A DNA stretch of 64,000 nucleotides from Closterium sp. Naga37s-1 (Eukaryota; Streptophyta; Zygnematophyceae; Desmidiales; Closteriaceae), in the NCBI GenBank assembly GCA_947471745.1, contig CANJKZ010000920.1:301243-365242 (forward strand), in the 5' to 3' direction. The notes beneath the pieces were generated by a model. That model made no database searches, was not told where the DNA came from, and worked only from the letters and a program-made list of their open reading frames with translations. Below are positions 12,638-24,314 of this stretch, in pieces. The translations under genes were made by a program, and so were the position numbers. Positions within the stretch are counted from its first letter, which is position 1; each line of letters starts with the position of its first letter.

Positions 12638-15463
12638 CTGGTGCTGGTGGTGCCTGTGGTGGCCGTGGTCGCAAGTGCATCCTGGGCCATGTGCCCGAGT
12701 GGATGGCATGGGACGCTGTGGCGCCTTTTGAGGCGCCTCAGAATTCGGCTTTTGGTGCTGGTGCTGGTGCTGGTGCTGGTGCTGGTGCTGGTGGTGGTGG
12801 TCATGGTGGGAATCGCAAGTGCGTGCTGGGCCATGTGCCCGAGTGGATGGCATGGGACGCTGTGGCGCATGCACACGCAGCCCTTGAACGGCGAACGCTC
12901 CAGGAGATTGTGACTAAAACGGGGGCGTTTGTGGTGGAAGAGGAGGCGCGGTTGACTGTAACAGGGTGTTCTGATGGAGGGAGCGCACAGGAGGGGTTGG
13001 GGGGTGAGGAGGAGATGGAGAGGGGGGGGGAAGGAAATCGGTTAATGGCGCTGCTGGTTGGTGCAGCATCACGGGGAGAGGATGGGGATGGAGAGGAGGA
13101 CGAGGAGAAGAGGTGCAAAGAAGAGGAGGAGGAGGAGGGTTTTGGGAGCGGGGATGGTGGTGGGAGTGGGGAGGTGGTGAACGAGGAGCTGGCATGTGCG
13201 GTGGTGCAGGCAGAGGAGCTGAAGCTGGCAGCGTGGAAGAAGCAGGTGAGAAAGAGAGTGGCTGCAGTGCAGAGAGGGGCTGTGGAATGGGGCTGCAGAG
13301 TTGGCTGGTGACATAATGCCCAGAAGGTGCATGAGAGCTTGGGTTGCTGTAGCTGAAGGGCCTAAGTTTCCACGTCACATTCTCCTCTCATCGCTTCCTC
13401 ATCCCATTTTCTCGTCCGTCCTCTGCCCATGGTTCTGTCTTGCTAAGCTAACCTCGCCCCTTACCTACACCCTCTTCCTTTCTCCCTCTTCCCTCTCCTC
13501 TCTCCCGCTTGCTGCATTCAGTCTCTGATGGCAGCAGCAGGGGCGGGAACCGGAGCCCATCAGCTGGGCGTGCATGCACTGCACTCTGCCATTCACTCAC
13601 TTGCTTCTAACATGGAAGATGGCACCACAATGGGGGGTGCTGTTGCGGACGTCAGAGATGTTAATGGTGCAGTTGAGCTGTCTTCTACGCGGTACTTTGC
13701 AGCAGCTCACTCGCACTTCCTCAGAGCTCTCTCACGCCACCAGCAATCGGCAGCCACGTGGAGTTCCCTAGGTGAGCCGGACTTGCAACACCAGCTGTGC
13801 CCAGCTTTGTGCCACATTCATAGCCCTCCGTTCAAAGTGGAGATGTCTCAAACTAGAGGTCCAAACGCCTCAGCTCTGCTTTACTCGTTCACCCGCTGCA
13901 TCTAACATCTTGGCTGGCACCATGCACCTATCCATCCTACGGAGTTACGGAGTCCCATCACATTGACTCGAGCACCATGCACCTCTCGATAGTTTCTATG
14001 TTGAACTATCTGTGTGGCGTTGTGTCTGGATTGCCACTTCACCTGTTTTGTGTGCAGGCCTCTGCCTACAGCTTTCTGGTCGTCTTGACGAATCCGAAGC
14101 AGCGTATACCCGCGCGCTGCACTGCCCATCGTCGCTGCCTCCTCGCCCTTCCACCGACCCATCTTCTTCTCCTTCCTCTTCTCCTCCTCCTCTACCTCCT
14201 TCTCCTCCTGCGTCTGCATCCCATGTGACCTGGTCCAACCTTTCTCTCCTTCTGCGCGCCCAGGGCCGTCTCTCTGCTGCCCTCTCAGCTGCACACAACG
14301 CCCTCCTCCTCGCCCCCATGCACGGCCCCTCCCTCTGCAGCTTCGCCCTGCTCTCTGCCGCCGCTGGCCGCTGGAACGACGCTGTGGACGCGTTTCAACG
14401 GGCGAGTGAGGTGTTTAGAGGAGTACAGGGAGGTGTGGAGAGAGGGGAGGTGGTGGGGGAGGATGGGGGGGTGATGGAGGGACGGGGTGAGATGGGAGAG
14501 GGGTGTGGGTCTGGTGTTGGTGAGGTGGTGGGAGTGGGTGAGGCGGTGAGAGAGGCTGTGAGGGTGAATCTGCAGGTGGCTCTGAAATGGCAAGCGCGGG
14601 CGGAGGAGGAACGGCAGAAGGTTGAGAAGAAGAGGCAGGAGAGGGAGAGGAAGAAGCAGGAGAAGGAGGAGAGGGAGCGGCGGAAGGCTGAGAGGGTCGC
14701 AAGGAAGGAAGCGAAGCGGGTTCGGAAGCAGGAGAGGGTGGAACGGCGGGCGAAGAAGGAGCAGGAGAGGAGAGAAAGGGCAGAGAAGCGTGAGGCGAGG
14801 AAGGTGCGGATAGAGCAGAAGAGGCATGAGCGAGAAGCTCTTTTGCGGAGCAAACAGGAGCAGCAGAAGCTTCAGCCAGCGGCTCACTCTGAGCCTCTTA
14901 ATCCCTTGGGTGCTTCTCCTGCTGCCGCTCCTGCAGCTGTATCTTCTCCTGCTGCTTCCCCTGCTGCTTCTCCAGCTGCTGCTGCAGCCGCAGCCTCGGC
15001 TGCTGCTGTTCCCAAGGCAGCACTTATGGATCTGAATGAAATGTGCGATGATGAAGCAGACGCTCCCTCCTTGGGTGCAACGCCTGCTGAAGCAGCCACG
15101 GGTGGTGCTGAGAATCTCAGAAACGATGACGGTGCTGCTGCTGCTGCCTTGGGTCCTCCACCAGAGCAGCAAGGAGCAGTAGCGGCAGTCAGGGGCGAAT
15201 CAGGTGGGGCGAAGGCTGCATCTCAGAGCAAGGACTACCAGTCCTTTGCACACAACGTCGCTGCGTCTGGATTCTCATGGGAGGTGTTTAAGCTTCCACG
15301 GCCCGTCACACTCCCGTCGAATGGTGCCACGCTGCCCGCTGCTGCTGCCGCCGTGCCTCCTTTCAGCTCAGGGCCCAACAGCCTGCAGCAGCAGCAGCTC
15401 CCGCATCACTGGCAGCAGCAGCAACCGCAGCAACCGTGGCAAGGCCGGCAGCTCTTCCAGCAG

Positions 15464-15495
<32 letters not shown>

Positions 15496-16426
15496 GCGTC
15501 AGCAGCAGCAGCAGCAACTGCAAGAGGTGCATAGATCCAGCCAAGCTTTGGGTGGGATGCAGCAACTGGGTCATGTGGTGCTTGAGGCTGAAAAGAGGAA
15601 GCGGGAGGCTAATGGTATCCCCCAGATCCTTGGATCAGCAGTGGACGCGTCTAAGGGAAAGGCGGCCAGTGGTTTGGGTCAGGGCCTGCATATCCCAGGC
15701 AGGTTGAATGGTACTGTGCTGAGCGTGTTGAGAAGGCATTGCGAGGCGAATGGGCGGAAGGAGGTGGTCGGCCCGGCAGCAGAGAGGACCTCTCAGAATG
15801 GTGCTTCTGAAGCCCCAGCAGCTGCTCCCACTGCTACCAATGGCACCATTGGCACCTGGCATCCAACACCTGGTCACAGGAACGGGATGATGGAAGCAGC
15901 ACAAAATGCTGTGAAGTCGTCAAACAACCCAACGTGGCCGAACTCATCACATACCAACCCTGCGCTACCTCTCGCCAACTCAGCAATGGCCAATGCAGCA
16001 TCATGTGCCAGCGTGGCACCGAAGCGGAGAGTACTGCTGGACTTGGAAATGCCAGCTTGTGAGCTCTCAGAAACAGAGAGCGGAGGGAACACTCCTCTCG
16101 GAGCAAGCACTCCTTGCAGTGGGGTTAATTTCCCTGGCGGAGGTAACATGCGTCATGGGGGGGGCATGACTGGCGAAGGTAATGCACTTGGTCCTAACAA
16201 AGGGAGTGCGTTCGCTGGTGGAAACGGTTTTTATGGAGGTGGTGGTAATGCAGCAGCGGGCCAGGGGGTCGGACTGAGGTCACAACCACCAGAGGCTACT
16301 GTATCGGAGCATGCTGCTGAGCGCGCAGTGAATGGATTCCACGTGGCGCCGCACAGTGCAGGAGGCAGGGATGCTAAGTCGGATCGCCGACTTCCTGACC
16401 TCAATGATTGGCTCACTGCATCTTGA
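8244..16426 (+). CDS. Large TPR-repeat protein with coiled coil, polyQ tracts and DLN motifs
   Basis: Exons 8244-8324, 8971-9081, 9377-11017, 11239-11387, 11708-12236, 12388-13245, 13522-13771 and 14058-16426 all have GT-AG junctions and keep one frame, giving 1,995 residues. TPR-like units include GRYDEAAACLQAVLQREPQH, a WCNLAHAATRTGSWKQAAKC block, LSGRLDESEAAYTRAL, and a WSNLSLLLRAQGRLSAAL block followed by AAGRWNDAVDAFQRA. Exon 3 has His- and Gln-rich runs and long acidic stretches. The last exon has a highly charged Arg/Glu/Lys coiled coil, polyAla, polyGln, and the motifs LMDLNEM and LPDLNDWL, which resemble EAR-type DLN repression motifs. The TPRs suggest a protein-binding scaffold; a nuclear corepressor role is inference from the DLN motifs. 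Alternative copies of exon 2 lie at 8836 and 9126. Confidence 0.8.
8836..9194 (+). repeat. Tandem copies of TPR gene exon 2
   Basis: Three copies encode the ALSAFEAAAAAVAALP or ERMSQPRRDLHS block: from 8836, 8971 and 9126. Only the 8971-9081 copy has both a complete acceptor (CCAG) and a donor (CAG|GTTCGT) and keeps frame with its neighbours. Confidence 0.75.
11143..11270. repeat. Partial exon duplication with palindrome
   Basis: TTGCAG|AAAGCC and the following codons occur at about 11143 and again at 11239. Between them is the perfect palindrome TTTGAGACGTCTCAAA (11182-11197). Confidence 0.8.
11341..11525. repeat. Exon-end duplication with degenerate palindrome
   Basis: The segment ending in the codons for LGAALLH and its donor occurs before and after CTTTTGAGAATTCTAAAAAAG (11399-11419). 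The second copy ends near 11510 with the variant donor GTACGT. Confidence 0.7.
12662..12880. repeat. In-exon duplication with palindrome core
   Basis: The coding block for HVPEWMAWDAVA occurs twice inside exon 6 of the TPR gene. Directly after the first copy is TTTTGAGGCGCCTCAGAA (12726-12743). The insertion keeps the reading frame, so the palindrome is translated. Confidence 0.8.
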
Positions 16427-16873
16427 ATTTTGACTACTATGGTGAATGAGCAACTAGTGCTTTCTCCATGCTGCAACTTGGGGAAGGTTGGTGTCAGTAA
16501 ATGTATGCTATCCTATGCATCCTGACAATGAATGATGTTCATGTATTTAGGCTGGCTGGCTCCTTGTATAATGTCAATACTGATGGTTCTTCTCATCCCC
16601 ATGTACACGCACCAAATCAGCTCAGTTGGCATTATGCTCTTCCATTCTACCGTATGATGGCTGAAGTAAACCTGCTTGATTATTTGGTACCGTATAAGAA
16701 AATGCTCCGCTATTATAATTGCAATCTTCCTGCAATGTGCACAATGATCAGTGGCGACTCAGAAAGCAAGATAAGTGCAAAAGCCGAAATAACGAAAACC
16801 CACTTTGTGCTGCTTCAGCCACCACTAGGAGCAGACGTAGTAACCCAAATCCATCCTAAACAGGATGCAAGAC
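16427..16873. other. Convergent 3' intergenic region
   Basis: Lies between the stop codons of the TPR gene (+) and the OSTC-like gene (-). It is AT-rich compared with the neighbouring exons and presumably holds both 3' UTRs. No gene was seen. Confidence 0.5.
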
Positions 16874-17338
16874 CTAGTGGAGGTAGCCAGGCATCTTGAT
16901 CCGCAGGAACACCATACTCATCGTGTAGCTAATAACCACCATGGACAGCCCAGTTCCCAGATACACCAGCCGCATGTTCTTCGTTTGCAGCTTGTCGCAA
17001 GCCCAGTCGATCAGGACAATCCCAAGGCCTCCAAGCACGAGCATAAATCCCGACGAGAGGCCTTCAATAATGTACTGCTGGTTAAGTCTTCCCGCCATAA
17101 TAACCTCGGGAACGAATTTTCCCGTCGCTTCATCCTGATGGCCGCCGATGCCGGGAGGCTCGACAATCATGTCGAAGACGATCCCGGAAACGACGAGGAA
17201 ATAGCTGAAGATTACGAAGCAGTAGACGACCATAGGATCCGGGAAGGAGAAAGTTGGGAGCCTTAGGCGGAGCTTCGGCGGGCGAAGAACGGCGTAGGGA
17301 AGGCTGGTCAGGTGGAAAAACGGGTCTAGGGACGCCAT
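16874..17338 (-). CDS. OSTC: Oligosaccharyltransferase complex subunit OSTC-like
   Basis: A 154-residue frame without introns. It matches the OSTC/DC2 family pattern: an N-terminal PF-LxxLPYAVLRPPKLRLR segment, a first membrane span (VVYCFVIFSYFLVVSGIVFD), the conserved MIVEPPGIGG turn, NQQYIIEGLSSGFMLVLGG leading into the second span, a third span (MVVISYTMSMVFL), and the family-typical C-terminus RIKMPGYL. The ATG at 17338 is chosen over the upstream ATG at 17500 because family members start just before this PF segment and the 54-residue extension is Pro/Ser-rich. OSTC is a small ER-membrane subunit of the N-glycosylation complex that links it to the translocon. The lack of introns contrasts with its neighbours. 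Confidence 0.88.
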   Translation of the reverse strand: MASLDPFFHLTSLPYAVLRPPKLRLRLPTFSFPDPMVVYCFVIFSYFLVVSGIVFDMIVEPPGIGGHQDEATGKFVPEVIMAGRLNQQYIIEGLSSGFMLVLGGLGIVLIDWACDKLQTKNMRLVYLGTGLSMVVISYTMSMVFLRIKMPGYLH

Positions 17339-17708
17339 GGCGACTGATTCGGACCAGTAACAATTCACGAGGATCTCAGGTAAAATGCCTGGGCTGGATT
17401 GAATAGTCTCGAATTGGCTTGCTTCGAGAGGGGGAAGAAGGGGGTGGGGACGAAGGGCTGAAGGCGAGGAAGGGGGAGATCTTGAAGTTGCCGAACGCAT
17501 ATCTCCGCTACGCCAACCCGTTTGGATAGTGAAGATTACGTGTACGTCTAAATTTGCTAACCATTATACTGTTAGATTCTGCTCCATATTTTAATCAATA
17601 ATACATTTACAGGAAAATGCACAAACCGAGCAAGACATGTCTGAATATGAGTGCGGCTTTGCCGCTTGTTGCAACAAATTATAGAGGGGTGAAGACTAAC
17701 TGGCCCGG
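17339..17708. other. Spacer between two minus-strand genes
   Basis: Contains the upstream region of the OSTC-like gene and the 3' flank of the metal transporter gene. It is AT-rich near 17520-17620. No additional gene was seen. Confidence 0.45.
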
Positions 17709-20700
17709 TCATGGAGACCTTGGGTCATTAGGAAAGCTACTGGGAGACACTCCATTCCCAACATCAAACGTGGAGAGATGGTGGTGGTGCTCAGGCCGAT
17801 GCGACACCTCGTAATCCAAGTGAACAAACGCTCTCTCTATCTCGGGCAGCCTCTCCAGCTTGTTCTGAAGCGCCTCGCCAATATCATGTGCCTCCTGAAA
17901 ACAGGACAATGGAAGTCAAATCAAAATGTGGCATAGAAAAAGAAAATCGGACAAACAGACAAAAAACGACAGGAGATGTGCCATCCATACAGTATCATCA
18001 TTTGGGGTATAAATCGCAGTAAGTACGTCAGGGAAAATAAGAGTCTTAATTATTCTGCAGCATTACCTTGAAAAGCCGTCTAACTAGTTTCAGTGGCGTA
18101 CCTTAAGCGGCATGTCTTCAGGCAACACGACATCCACTTCAGTGAAATATGAAGCTCCGAACGTGTACGCCCGCACGGTGTCAATGGCCAGGATCGCCCG
18201 GTGGTGGTTCCAGCACAGGTACGTCAGCTTCTGCAGGAAGGCGGGCGGCGCCGTTCGTCCTGTTAAAGAGCGCACGTTCTCGCGCACGGTGTTGCCCCAG
18301 TTGAACATGGTGTAGAGGGCGAGCTGGGGGGAAGAGGTGGTGTGGGGGGAGGGGGAGGCGCAAAAAGGGGGAGGTGGGGGGTGAGTGACACTTTGAGTAG
18401 CATCAACAGTCAAGGAGCGCACGTTCTCCCGCACGGTGATGCCTCAGTTGACCATGGTGTAGAGGGCAAGCTGGTGGAGGGGGAGGTGAGAGAGGGAGAA
18501 GGGAAGGGGACAGGAGGATGGTGAGCTGTGTGTTGACCACGCCAGCACTGCTGCTGCGAGGACCAATCTTGAGGCTCCTCAAGAGCAAGGAATTTGGCAC
18601 CAACGGGGTCGATCCACCAGGCGTATTCTCCCGCCAGCACTGCTGCTGCGAGGCGACTTTTGAGGCGCTGCAAAAGCAATGATTTGGGGAGATACGATAC
18701 GATACGATACGATACGAGTACAGTAGAGTAAAAGAGCGATACTCACAAAGATGGCACCGACAGGGTCGATCCACCAGGCGTACTCCCCCGCCAGCACTGC
18801 TGCTGTGAGGCCCACGGTGTTGGTTACCACATCCATCATGTGATCCTGGTGGGTGCATGGGGTGGGGTATGGGTGTGTAGATTATGGGTTACTGCTGCTG
18901 CTCCCGCTGCTGCAAGGCCCACGGTGTTGGTTACCACATCCATCATGTGATCCAGGTGGGTGGGTGAGAAGGTGGGTGCATGGGGTCAGCAACATGAAAT
19001 AAGTGTCACATATATAGCTCGTGTTGCTGCACGTGTTGGTACAAAGAGCAGAGGAATCTCGTAATGTGTTACGTCGAATGCGGAAAAAAAACTCATGGAG
19101 TGGAATGTTGAACTCGGGGGGGGGGGAAGGGAGTAATTTTCTCTATATCTTTCAAGATTCTTTTTAAGATGGGGTGGAACATGGAGCTCACGAGAGCATA
19201 GGCCTGCACGATATCGTCAGAGAAGAGGCGGCAGTAGAGGAAGAGGATGAGCTTGGTGAGAATGAGCTTTGAGACGCTTAGAAACTAGCAACACATGGAG
19301 TGCAATGCAAGCAACATGGGGGTGGGCCCACTCACAAGGGCGTAGGCTTGAACGATATCGTCGGAGAAGAGGCGGCAGTAGAGGAAGAGAATGAGCTTGG
19401 TGAGAATGACGAGCCCCATGATGCCCACATACACTCCCCACTTCTCGCCTAGGCCCGCTGAGTGGCTCTGAAGGGGAGTGGGGGGTGTGTATACACGCGG
19501 CCGCAGGAAAAAACATGGTGCATGTGGCAAAACCTTAAAGCCCCATGATGCCCACATACACGCCCCACATATATGCTGAGTGGCTCTGAAGGGGGGAACG
19601 GGGGGGGTGGTTGGGGGAAAAGGACATGGGGCAGGCAGCAAGCAGGGGCACGTGGCACAAGATACCTACTTAATGGCCCATTAAGGCCCATTAAGGCCCA
19701 TTAAGGCCCATTAAGGCCCATGATATCATGATATCATGGTATCATAGAGAGAGGACAGAACTTTGAAGCCTTTGATGCCCACATACGCGCCCCACCTCTC
19801 CATACTTGCTACATACTCACCGAGCCTGAGACTCAACGAGCCTGAGTCTCACCGGGCTTGCGACTGAGTGACCGAGCCTGCAACTCACCGAGTCTGTGAG
19901 CTTGCGCACTGCTTCTAGAAGGATCTGGAATCCGAGAGACGCCATGATGCACGCAAACACTATGATGCCCTGAGGATGGAAGGGGGGGGGTGGGGGTAGG
20001 GGGAGGGAGGGATGGGAGAGGAAAGCAGGGGGAAATGCATGGATGGATGGGCGCATGGATGGATGGGCGCATGACAACAATGATACAGGGAGCTGGGTGG
20101 TGGAGAGGCTGAGGGACAGTCTTCCCTGCACAAACACTCACCAGCGGCTGCATGGTGCTAATGGAAAACGTACCAATGGCTGCATGGTGCTAATGGAAAA
20201 CGTACCAATGGCTGCATGGTGCTAATGGAAAACGTACCAATGGCTGCATGGTGCTAATGGAAAACGTACCAATGGCTGCATGGTGCTAATGGAAAACGTA
20301 CCAATGGCTGCATGGTGCTAATGGAAAACGTACCAATGGCTGCATGGTGCTAATGGAAAACGTACCAATGGCTGCATGGTGCTAATGGAAAACGTACCAA
20401 TGGCTGCATGGTGCTAATGGAAAACGTACCAATGGCTGCATGGTGCTAATGGAAAACGTACCAATGGCTGCATGGTGCTAATGGAAAACGTACCAATGGC
20501 TGCATGGTGCTAATGGAAAACGTACCAATGGCTGCATGGTGCTAATGGTGCGGGCCGTATACCAGAGGATGAACCAACCCACACAGCAGGTCCAGCAGCG
20601 ATCCACTGCAGCACAAAGCAGTCAAGTGCGGTGCAGTGCGGTGGTAATGGAACACTCACCAGGGGCTGCATGCGCCTCTTCCCAATGGGGTACTTGTAGG

Positions 20701-22821
20701 GGTTGGTGCGGCGCATGGTGCGCGCCGTGTACCAGAGGATGAACCCGCACAGCAGGTCCAACAGCGAGTCGAGCGTCGATGCGAGAATAGCGAGACTGCC
20801 GCTGACGATTGAAGCGATGATCTTCACTATGAAGAGACACACGTTGGCGCCGTTGGATACCTGCAGGGGGTGGGGTTTGCATGGAGGGGGAGTTGGGGGA
20901 GGGTGAGCAGCGAGTCGAGAGTCGATGCCAGGATGGCGAGGCTGCCGCTGACGATTGATGCGATGATCTTGACAATGAACAGACACACGTTGGCGCCGTT
21001 GGATATCTGCGTGGGTGTGGGGTGCGGTGAAGTGAGGTGGGGCGGGATGCAGTGGGGTGGAGTATGATGTGAGGAGCACAGCAGACCGGTTAAGCACGCA
21101 TTGGCGTCTTTGGATATCTGAGCTAGGGGAGGAGGAGAAGGGGTTGATTGGGATGGGCAGGGGTTAATCGGGCAGAGCAGAGCAGAGCAGGCGTGGGTTG
21201 GGCTCAATGTTTAAGACGTCTCGAATATATCTGAGCTGGGGGAGGGGGAGCAGGGGTTGATGGAGAGAGCAGATGCTGGATGGACTCACGAGCAAGCCGT
21301 GCATTACGCAACCTTCGGATCAAACCCAACCCCACCGAACCCAACACAACCGGATTTAACCCAACCCAACCCACCTGCACGGCCATGATCTCGTGCCGCT
21401 GGAGTTGCCGAGCCTCCCTCACCTCCTGCCACCGGGGAGGACAGGGACAGACACAGAGGCATGAAGAGGATAAACAGAGCGACGCTGAGTGCGTCAGTTG
21501 GTACAGATAAACCGGTGCACAGCGGTGACAATGGGTGCACACGGGTGCATCGGGGTGCACAGCGGTGCAGGGCTTTCTGAGCAGGTGAACGTACACTGGG
21601 AGTGGGCGGCAGCAGCTGCTCACTGAGCGCGTCCATCTCACTGAATCCGTCAATCATCTCGTTCTGCTGCCGGTAGTATCCGTCCACGGGGTTCCGCCCC
21701 GCCACTGCAGCGCGCGAGAACAGGGAGAAACGGGGGGGAAATGGACGCGGCAAAAGGCAGGAAACGCTCACGTGTGGGTACTACTACCCATCTCACTGAA
21801 TCCGTCAATCGTCTCGTTCTGCTGCCGGTAGTATCCGTCCACGGGGTTCCGCCCCGCCACTGCAGCGCACGCGTGCGTGAAAGCGCGCGTGTGCGGAAAA
21901 ATGAGAATCGGGGGAAACGGGAGCGGGGAAAAAGGAAGCGGATGTGGCGCGGACGTGGGGAGGAAGAAGATGCGAGCATGGGCTTGATGCGCAAGCAGCA
22001 GGATGGATGAAATCTGATGCGGCAATCCGCGGCGCGAAGGCGCCTTAAAAAAAGGGTGTGCACCGCTTTGACTCAAACAAACAAACAAACAAACAAACAA
22101 ACAAACAAACAAACGAAAATGGAGTGGGACATTCAAATGTCGGGTCCCCGAGAGCAAGCATCAGCTCGCAGCAGCGCAACTCACGCCGTCTGAGCATTCG
22201 CAGCCGGCCATGGCCGTCGTCGAGGTCGCGCCGCGCCGCCTCGAACTGGCTGTAGTCCAGCTGCCACTCCTCGCGCTCCCGCTGACTCCCCGCGCGGCTC
22301 ATCGACTCGAGCGATATTCCATCAGACGATGCCGCGTCATCCGCCAACGTTTGTTCGTTAGCCTCCCTCGACCCGCCGCCTCTTCCGCCGTCTCTTCCGC
22401 CGCCTCTTCCTCCTCCACCGCCTCCGCCGCTTTCCCCGCCCCCGCCGGCATCTCCGCTTCCGCCCGGCTCCACGTCATCGTCGTCGGCGAAGCGGACGGA
22501 GCTGGCGCGCTTGTGCGCGCTCTCTAATGACGCGCTCTCCAATGCGCGCTGGTACTTGCGCTCCGGAGACGTGGATTGCGTCACACTGCGCGCCGGGATC
22601 GCCGCAGCGAGCGGGTTTGTGACTGTACAGGACGTGACACTAGGGGGAGGAATGGCTATACTAGTACCGGCGGCTGCTTGCGGGAGCGAAGGCGCAGGTG
22701 GACTATCCATGGTGACTGAAATCTCACCCGTGTTCCCTGAGGTGACACAGACAACTTCTGACGCAGCATTAGAGATTCCTGCAGTGACTGGCGCTCCGGC
22801 TGCTTTTCCGGTTGATGTCAT
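17709..22821 (-). CDS. Mn-type cation diffusion facilitator, MTP9/10/11-like
   Basis: Exons 22821..22185, 21704..21595, 21425..21375, 20860..20660, 19969..19889, 19443..19336, 18845..18747, 18323..18102 and 17894..17709 keep frame for 564 residues. Family marks: a [19 protein letters not shown] block before TM1, the DxxxD metal site in TM2 ([16 protein letters not shown]), the second DxxxD in TM5 (DHMMDVVTN then WWIDPVGAI), and a C-terminal cytosolic domain ending [15 protein letters not shown]. DxxxD in both helices marks the Mn-CDF group, so Mn2+/H+ exchange at Golgi, prevacuolar or vacuolar membranes is expected. The first 200 residues are a low-complexity Ser/Gly/Asp-rich extension longer than in most relatives. 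Many exons have partial tandem copies nearby. Exon 6 uses the weak acceptor GGCGAG|AAG, the only one that keeps frame. Confidence 0.88.
18400..18960 (-). repeat. Partial copies of transporter exons 7 and 8
   Basis: Exon 8 start is copied near 18470-18400. The [15 protein letters not shown] part of exon 7 is copied at 18650-18590, and its start (DHMMDVV) again near 18950-18900. Degenerate palindromes CTTGAGGCTCCTCAAG (18568-18583) and CTTTTGAGGCGCTGCAAAAG (18658-18677) sit between copies. Confidence 0.7.
19190..19590 (-). repeat. Partial copies of transporter exon 6
   Basis: The block encoding [20 protein letters not shown] is present at 19443-19336 and again, truncated, near 19255-19190. TTTGAGACGCTTAGAAA (19268-19284), a degenerate palindrome, lies between them. 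A third fragment ([12 protein letters not shown]) lies near 19560-19530. Confidence 0.65.
20140..20548 (-). repeat. 32-bp minisatellite containing a splice donor
   Basis: About 13 copies of a 32-bp unit (beginning ACCAATGGCTGCATGGTGCT). On the minus strand each unit contains the end of transporter exon 4 (codons for MQPL) and its adjacent donor region. The copy nearest 20140 still reads ACCAGCGGCTGCAT, like the real exon end. The array lies in the following intron and was evidently amplified from the exon-intron junction. Confidence 0.85.
20906..21010 (-). repeat. Truncated copy of transporter exon 4
   Basis: Encodes [20 protein letters not shown] and continues to STLDSLL, nearly identical to the first half of exon 4 (20860..20660), then breaks off. 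Splicing in this copy instead would lose the second Asp of the TM2 metal site. Confidence 0.75.
21785..21859 (-). repeat. Upstream copy of transporter exon 2
   Basis: Repeats the [16 protein letters not shown] block of exon 2 (21704..21595) with its CTGCAG acceptor, but ends after GFSEM. The downstream copy continues in frame and is taken as functional. Confidence 0.7.
22077..22114. repeat. AAAC/AACA microsatellite
   Basis: About nine perfect tetranucleotide repeats inside the first intron of the transporter gene. Confidence 0.9.
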
Positions 22822-23616
22822 TTGGCCTATATTAATGTGTCCTTGTTTTACTCAGTTCCACAGAAAATAGTAGAGCCTTCGGTTCCGGCGACAGCCAATT
22901 TCTGCTCAACGATATTTGCCCTCAGGTGTGTTGAATTCGATGTGACAGCAAAGACTACGGTGAAAAAAAATATGTTTTGGGGGTCAGTTCAAGGATGGGA
23001 GGAGAGGGAGATAAGCATGCGAAGGTGTACGAAATGTGTACTGCACGTTGCGAATCTGTGGACACGTCATCACGACCTCGCGAAAGCTGTTAGGCGATCC
23101 GGCGAAGATATTATGGCGGTTACTCTCCTCTGCTCATCTTTTCCCCCGTCCGCGCGGTTCCATGTCAGCAAGAGCGTGCTCTCGCGTGGATCCCGCATGT
23201 GCGCGTGTAAATGTGCGCGCATGCGCTGCGCCCTCTCTTCCCGCACAAGTTCGCCTACATTGATTCGCTCAGCTTCTGCTGCGCTGGCATCGTGGAACAC
23301 GCACAAACTGTCGTCGGATTGACAGATAAGCTTCTGTTTGGGCAGATTACAGGTTATCACAAACAACCGGGAAAGAAAGGAGAATCGACGGGTCGTGTGG
23401 AGCGAGAGGCTACAGTGTCGCAAACTTTCGCACTTCTTTTTCCTGTAAAACATTTCAACACAGGAAGTGGTGTGGCAGGTCAACGGAAGCAGCCATACAT
23501 GTCTCGTTTGAAAAGTTTGTTCAATAGGTATAATCCCAAAATTATGAATCAAATGTGTTTCTAATAAGCATTGTCCATTAAACATGTGCCCAGTAAGCAT
23601 CAACAGTAACAATGGC
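22822..23616. other. 5' flank of the transporter gene, no gene recognised
   Basis: Presumed promoter and 5' UTR on the minus strand, followed by unassigned sequence. Open frames here show no recognisable domain. Confidence 0.4.
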
Positions 23617-23716
<100 letters not shown>

Positions 23717-23863
23717 ATTATGTATTGTCTATATGCTCATTTGTATCATATATGGTGTACATATTGTGATCCGCACGATGATTCGTGCAATGTCAACATA
23801 CCCAAGTACATATACTAGAACGTGTTACGGTATGATTATACGGAATATTTATATGTACTGCAC

Positions 23864-23998
23864 TATTTGAAGTGTAGCAGCGAGTGTCTCCATATCGAGA
23901 ATGGTGACCCACCTGGCGAGCTATAAGGGTGCAACCGCGCACAGTGGTTGCGACCCTCGTGGCAGCTGGAGCGTCTAATTGGGCAGGGGGCAGCATGT
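23864..23998. repeat. Left copy of a 135-bp direct duplication flanking the copia element
   Basis: Identical by eye over 135 bp to 28613-28747. It abuts the LTR boundary on both sides (starts TATTTGAAGTG, ends GCAGCATGT). A normal copia insertion makes a 5-bp target duplication, so this is exceptional. Confidence 0.85.
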
Positions 23999-24314
23999 GT
24001 CAGAATCTAGAGACAGGAATGAATGAACTATGAGAGAGTTGGGTACAAGTATGAAACCCTAAAAGGGGCTGTACCCCATATTGTCTACCCCACTACAGCC
24101 TACACATATATAACATGCATATACTTTGACACACCCCCATAGGCAAAGTGGGGGAGAGCAAGGGGTCACAAGACCAGTCATGAGGTGTGTGCCGGGGACA
24201 GCCGGCGGACGCTCACGAGGAACACGACGACCAGTACGACCAGTGCGGACAGTGCGAACAGGCGAGACAGGACGAGACGCAGGCTCACGACGCTCAGCAA
24301 GACCGCCTGTCAGC

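Noticed and set aside
17338..17500. Upstream ATG at 17500 as the start of the OSTC-like protein
   Set aside because: The extra 54 residues are Pro/Ser-rich and not seen in the family, and the ATG at 17338 gives the expected length.
20140..20548. Regular 32-bp repeats considered as a CRISPR array
   Set aside because: No spacers, and the units derive from an exon-intron junction.
23998..24131. The 135-bp flanks as part of longer LTRs
   Set aside because: The order is flank-LTR on the left and LTR-flank on the right, and the primer site and polypurine tract fix the LTR at 134 bp.
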